The notes beneath the pieces are model-generated. The model was given only the letters and a program-made list of their open reading frames with translations. It did not search any database and had not been told where the DNA came from. The position numbers were made by a program, and so were the translations under genes. A DNA stretch of 7,822 bases from the NCBI GenBank assembly GCA_003161495.1, contig PMOP01000103.1, forward strand, positions 1 to 7,822, given 5' to 3'. Below, piece after piece: positions 5,793-7,822 of this stretch. This DNA is from Acidobacteriota bacterium. GTDB taxonomy: Bacteria; Acidobacteriota; Terriglobia; Acidiferrales; UBA7541. Positions within the stretch are counted from its first letter, which is position 1. Each line of letters opens with the position of its first letter.

Positions 5793-6085
5793 AACCTGGT
5801 TCCTCCAGTTAAAAAATTGCGGGCACGGAAATCCATCGTACACAAAAATGGTTCAGACGGCTGCACGCGCGAATGACGGGACTGTTCAAAGAAGCAGCTG
5901 GCCAATCGTACAGGTCGCACGCCTCTTCGCGCAGCGCGCCAGATCGGGAGTGAACCATCTTTCGTGGTATCTTCCAGGCCAGATCGAAGTGTGTACACGA
6001 ATCGCCCGTGACGTTCACCCAGTGCAATTGCAATCAAGAGTCATCCGTCATGCTATTTCCCCCCACCGACCGACACTCGGCATGA
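5793..6085. other. Noncoding stretch between DUF4282 and Ig/PQQ genes
   Basis: No gene is supported on either strand. Visible structure includes a perfect 10-bp palindrome TGCAATTGCA (6023-6032). There is also a 7-bp inverted repeat GTCATGC (6047-6053) with GCATGAC (6080-6086) that touches the stop codon of the propeller gene; its 26-nt loop and lack of a T-run make it a poor terminator. The promoter of the DUF4282 gene should lie here on the minus strand, but I see no pair of hexamers good enough to name. Confidence 0.5.
5801..5806 (-). promoter_or_regulatory. Shine-Dalgarno of the DUF4282 gene
   Basis: The complement reads GGAGGA, 8 nt before the ATG at 5792-5790. It decides for the 107-residue product over the 124-residue reading that starts at 5843. 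Confidence 0.7.
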
Positions 6086-7822
6086 CTACGGAAGCAGGCC
6101 GAACACGGCCACGCTATTCGTTGTCGCGGCGAACACTTTGCCGTCAGCAATCATGGGCGTGATGAATTTGTTGCCGCTGCCGAATTGGTCGCGGCTGCCG
6201 GAAGCCTGGTTGCTGTTGTAGAGTTCCTGCGTCAAGTCATTCGCGGCGAAAGCATGCAGGACGGCGGTGCCCGTATTTTCTATCGCCCAGACAATGCCGT
6301 TTGATGTTCCGTTGGCTGAGACGCTGGGCAACACGCCGGGATAGGTGAAGGACGCGCCGGTATGGATTGGCGTCGTGGAAAGTTTTCCGTTGGAGATGGA
6401 GAAGCTTTTCAGAGTTGCGTTGACGTCACAGTAGTAAACGGCATTATTGAAATACGCGGGAACGCCATACACCCCATTCGGCACCGCGCCGGGCAATTCC
6501 TGATACACATTGTTGGAGTTCGCGTTCCATTTCCCCATGTTGTTGCGGTTCACCACGTAGAGGTTTCCGTCTTTGCCTGCGCCCACCGCCAGGTTGAGAG
6601 TGTTTGCGGTGCCGTACGTCAGATCGGGCAACACCATGGCGCCGCCGGAACCGAGGTCCGTGTCACTTCCCGATTCACTGACCGTGTTCATCATATTGAA
6701 ATAATCGGCTACCTTTAGCGTTCCGCCCGCAGTGGAAATTTTTACGTAGCCGTTGCCAAAATCCTGTTGATTCGGAAACCCGTTCGTGTCCAGCGTGGTG
6801 TCAAAAGTGCCGTTTGCAACCAGGGCATAAATGTATCCCTGTGGATCGGCCGCCAGTCCGCCGCCACTTTGCCAGATCGAGCCTTCGCTGCCGTTGGGAG
6901 TGAGATTGAGCACGGTCGTTTGCGCCAGCGTCGACGCGTTGTAGCCCATGATCCAGCCGGTGTACGGATTGAAGTCGCAATGCGAAGACCAACCCGTATA
7001 AATCACGCCATTCAGAAGAAGCAGCGCGGCGCGCTCCTTGTACTGTCCTGGATCGAAAACAACCTGGCCGCCGGAACTGTTGGCGCCGGTTCCGGGATAA
7101 GTCGCCTGAACCGTGACGGGCCCGCCTTCGAGTTCCGCGCCCGTCGTGACATCGAGAGCATGCAGGCGCTGGAAATAGGTCGAGCCGTTTTTGGACATGG
7201 CTACGGCGTAAATAATTCCGTGCGCGCCGGCCGCGCGGTTTATCACTGGCGTCGAGGTGATGCCGATTTCCGGCGTGACTTGGCTGCACCCGCGATTGTC
7301 GCTGGTGATTTCGCCCGAACCGAGCAGAGAAACTTTCCAGAGCTGCGCGCCAGTGTCGGAATCGAAAGCGTAGACAGAGTCGTGCTCGGTGACAATGAAC
7401 ACTACGTTGTGCGCGGTGCCTGCCACGGAGAGCTGCGAAAGATACAGCGGTTCCGCATCCACCAGACCGTCCACGGCAAGGTTGCGAAGCAGGCCGAACG
7501 TCGTCGAGTTCACATTGGCCTGCGTCAATTTCGTCTCGGTGGTGTTCTGTCCGGTGCGCGCAATGTCGTTGTGATATGTCGTCACGTCCGTTCCCGCGGA
7601 AACAACGACTCCGCCAACCGTAAGAGTTGCAGAATTGCTCGTCACGCTGCCGACTGAGTTCGTGACAATCACCCGGATGGTCGCGCCGTTCTCACCGGAA
7701 ACTGTGGCCGGAATTGTGTATGTGGAAGATGTTGCGCCCGCGATGTTGGAGTTGTTTTCCTGCCACTGGTACGTGAAGGGCCCGGTACCGGTTGCCGTCA
7801 CGGAAAATGCCGCCGCTTGTCC
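6086..7822 (-). CDS. Secreted Ig-like / PQQ-type beta-propeller protein, N-terminus off window
   Basis: The reading frame stays open to position 7822, so 578 residues and the stop are visible and the N-terminus is missing. Counting from the right edge, residues 1-70 form an Ig-like domain: GQAAAFSVTATGTGPFTYQWQ opening strands with W20, then the TYTI and RVIVTNSVGSVTS strands. The usual disulfide cysteines are absent, as is common in bacterial Ig domains. From about 80 to the end comes a PQQ-type beta-propeller, beginning TYHNDIARTGQN (81-92), with blade motifs such as EHDSVYAFDSDTGAQLWKV (146-164) and PEIGITSTPVI. This Ig-propeller design is common in Acidobacteriota and is normally extracellular. 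Such propellers often lack enzyme activity, and no PQQ ligand set is evident to me. A signal peptide and probably more Ig domains should lie upstream. The GTG at 7801 is internal, not the start. Confidence 0.88.
   Translation of the reverse strand, partial: GQAAAFSVTATGTGPFTYQWQENNSNIAGATSSTYTIPATVSGENGATIRVIVTNSVGSVTSNSATLTVGGVVVSAGTDVTTYHNDIARTGQNTTETKLTQANVNSTTFGLLRNLAVDGLVDAEPLYLSQLSVAGTAHNVVFIVTEHDSVYAFDSDTGAQLWKVSLLGSGEITSDNRGCSQVTPEIGITSTPVINRAAGAHGIIYAVAMSKNGSTYFQRLHALDVTTGAELEGGPVTVQATYPGTGANSSGGQVVFDPGQYKERAALLLLNGVIYTGWSSHCDFNPYTGWIMGYNASTLAQTTVLNLTPNGSEGSIWQSGGGLAADPQGYIYALVANGTFDTTLDTNGFPNQQDFGNGYVKISTAGGTLKVADYFNMMNTVSESGSDTDLGSGGAMVLPDLTYGTANTLNLAVGAGKDGNLYVVNRNNMGKWNANSNNVYQELPGAVPNGVYGVPAYFNNAVYYCDVNATLKSFSISNGKLSTTPIHTGASFTYPGVLPSVSANGTSNGIVWAIENTGTAVLHAFAANDLTQELYNSNQASGSRDQFGSGNKFITPMIADGKVFAATTNSVAVFGLLP

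Noticed and set aside
6767..7657. Plus-strand open frame of 296 codons opposite the propeller gene
   Set aside because: It is antisense to a clearly coding gene and its arginine- and valine-rich product matches no family; long antisense frames are expected at this codon bias.

Overview
The window looks like chromosomal DNA of an Acidobacteriota bacterium, probably class Terriglobia/Acidobacteriia. The reasons are moderate-to-high GC, a large secreted protein joining an Ig-like domain to a PQQ-type beta-propeller (a combination typical of that phylum), and a single-domain DUF4282 membrane protein. The taxonomic call is inference from gene content; there is no rRNA or strong marker gene here.

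Left edge (1-380): the first codons of a minus-strand NmrA-like NAD(P)-binding protein run off the window, with a good Shine-Dalgarno and a plausible promoter. A complete tRNA-Ser(GCU) with encoded CCA follows at 290-380.

Glycan cassette (757-3996): three plus-strand genes are tightly packed: a soluble family-2 glycosyltransferase, a class I SAM methyltransferase (10-nt gap), and a multi-pass GT39/ArnT-type glycosyltransferase (ATGA overlap with the previous stop). The simplest reading is a small surface-glycan module in which the GT2 makes a lipid-linked sugar and the membrane GT39 transfers it. The sugar and the acceptor cannot be read from sequence. The noncoding stretch ahead of it (381-756) holds a possible promoter with a 19-bp spacer containing a perfect dyad.

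Intergenic 3997-4361: contains a 73-nt stretch (4181-4253) that folds by hand into a tRNA-like cloverleaf. Its tail resembles that of the tRNA-Ser at 290-380 but it lacks the conserved tRNA bases. It may be a decayed tRNA or an old attachment-site scar, which would make the glycan cassette a small island between tRNA-Ser and a degenerate copy of its end. No integrase is visible.

Right half: greA (4362-4841) encodes a transcript-cleavage factor with intact acidic tip residues. It is followed by a small two-helix membrane protein of unknown function. Then come two minus-strand genes: a DUF4282 membrane protein, with a clear intrinsic terminator and a 7-bp tandem repeat just past its stop, and the Ig/PQQ-propeller protein, whose N-terminus lies beyond the right edge.

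Most of the window is ordinary. The tRNA-like element, the dyad-in-spacer promoter and the heptamer repeat are the parts that known gene models do not explain.
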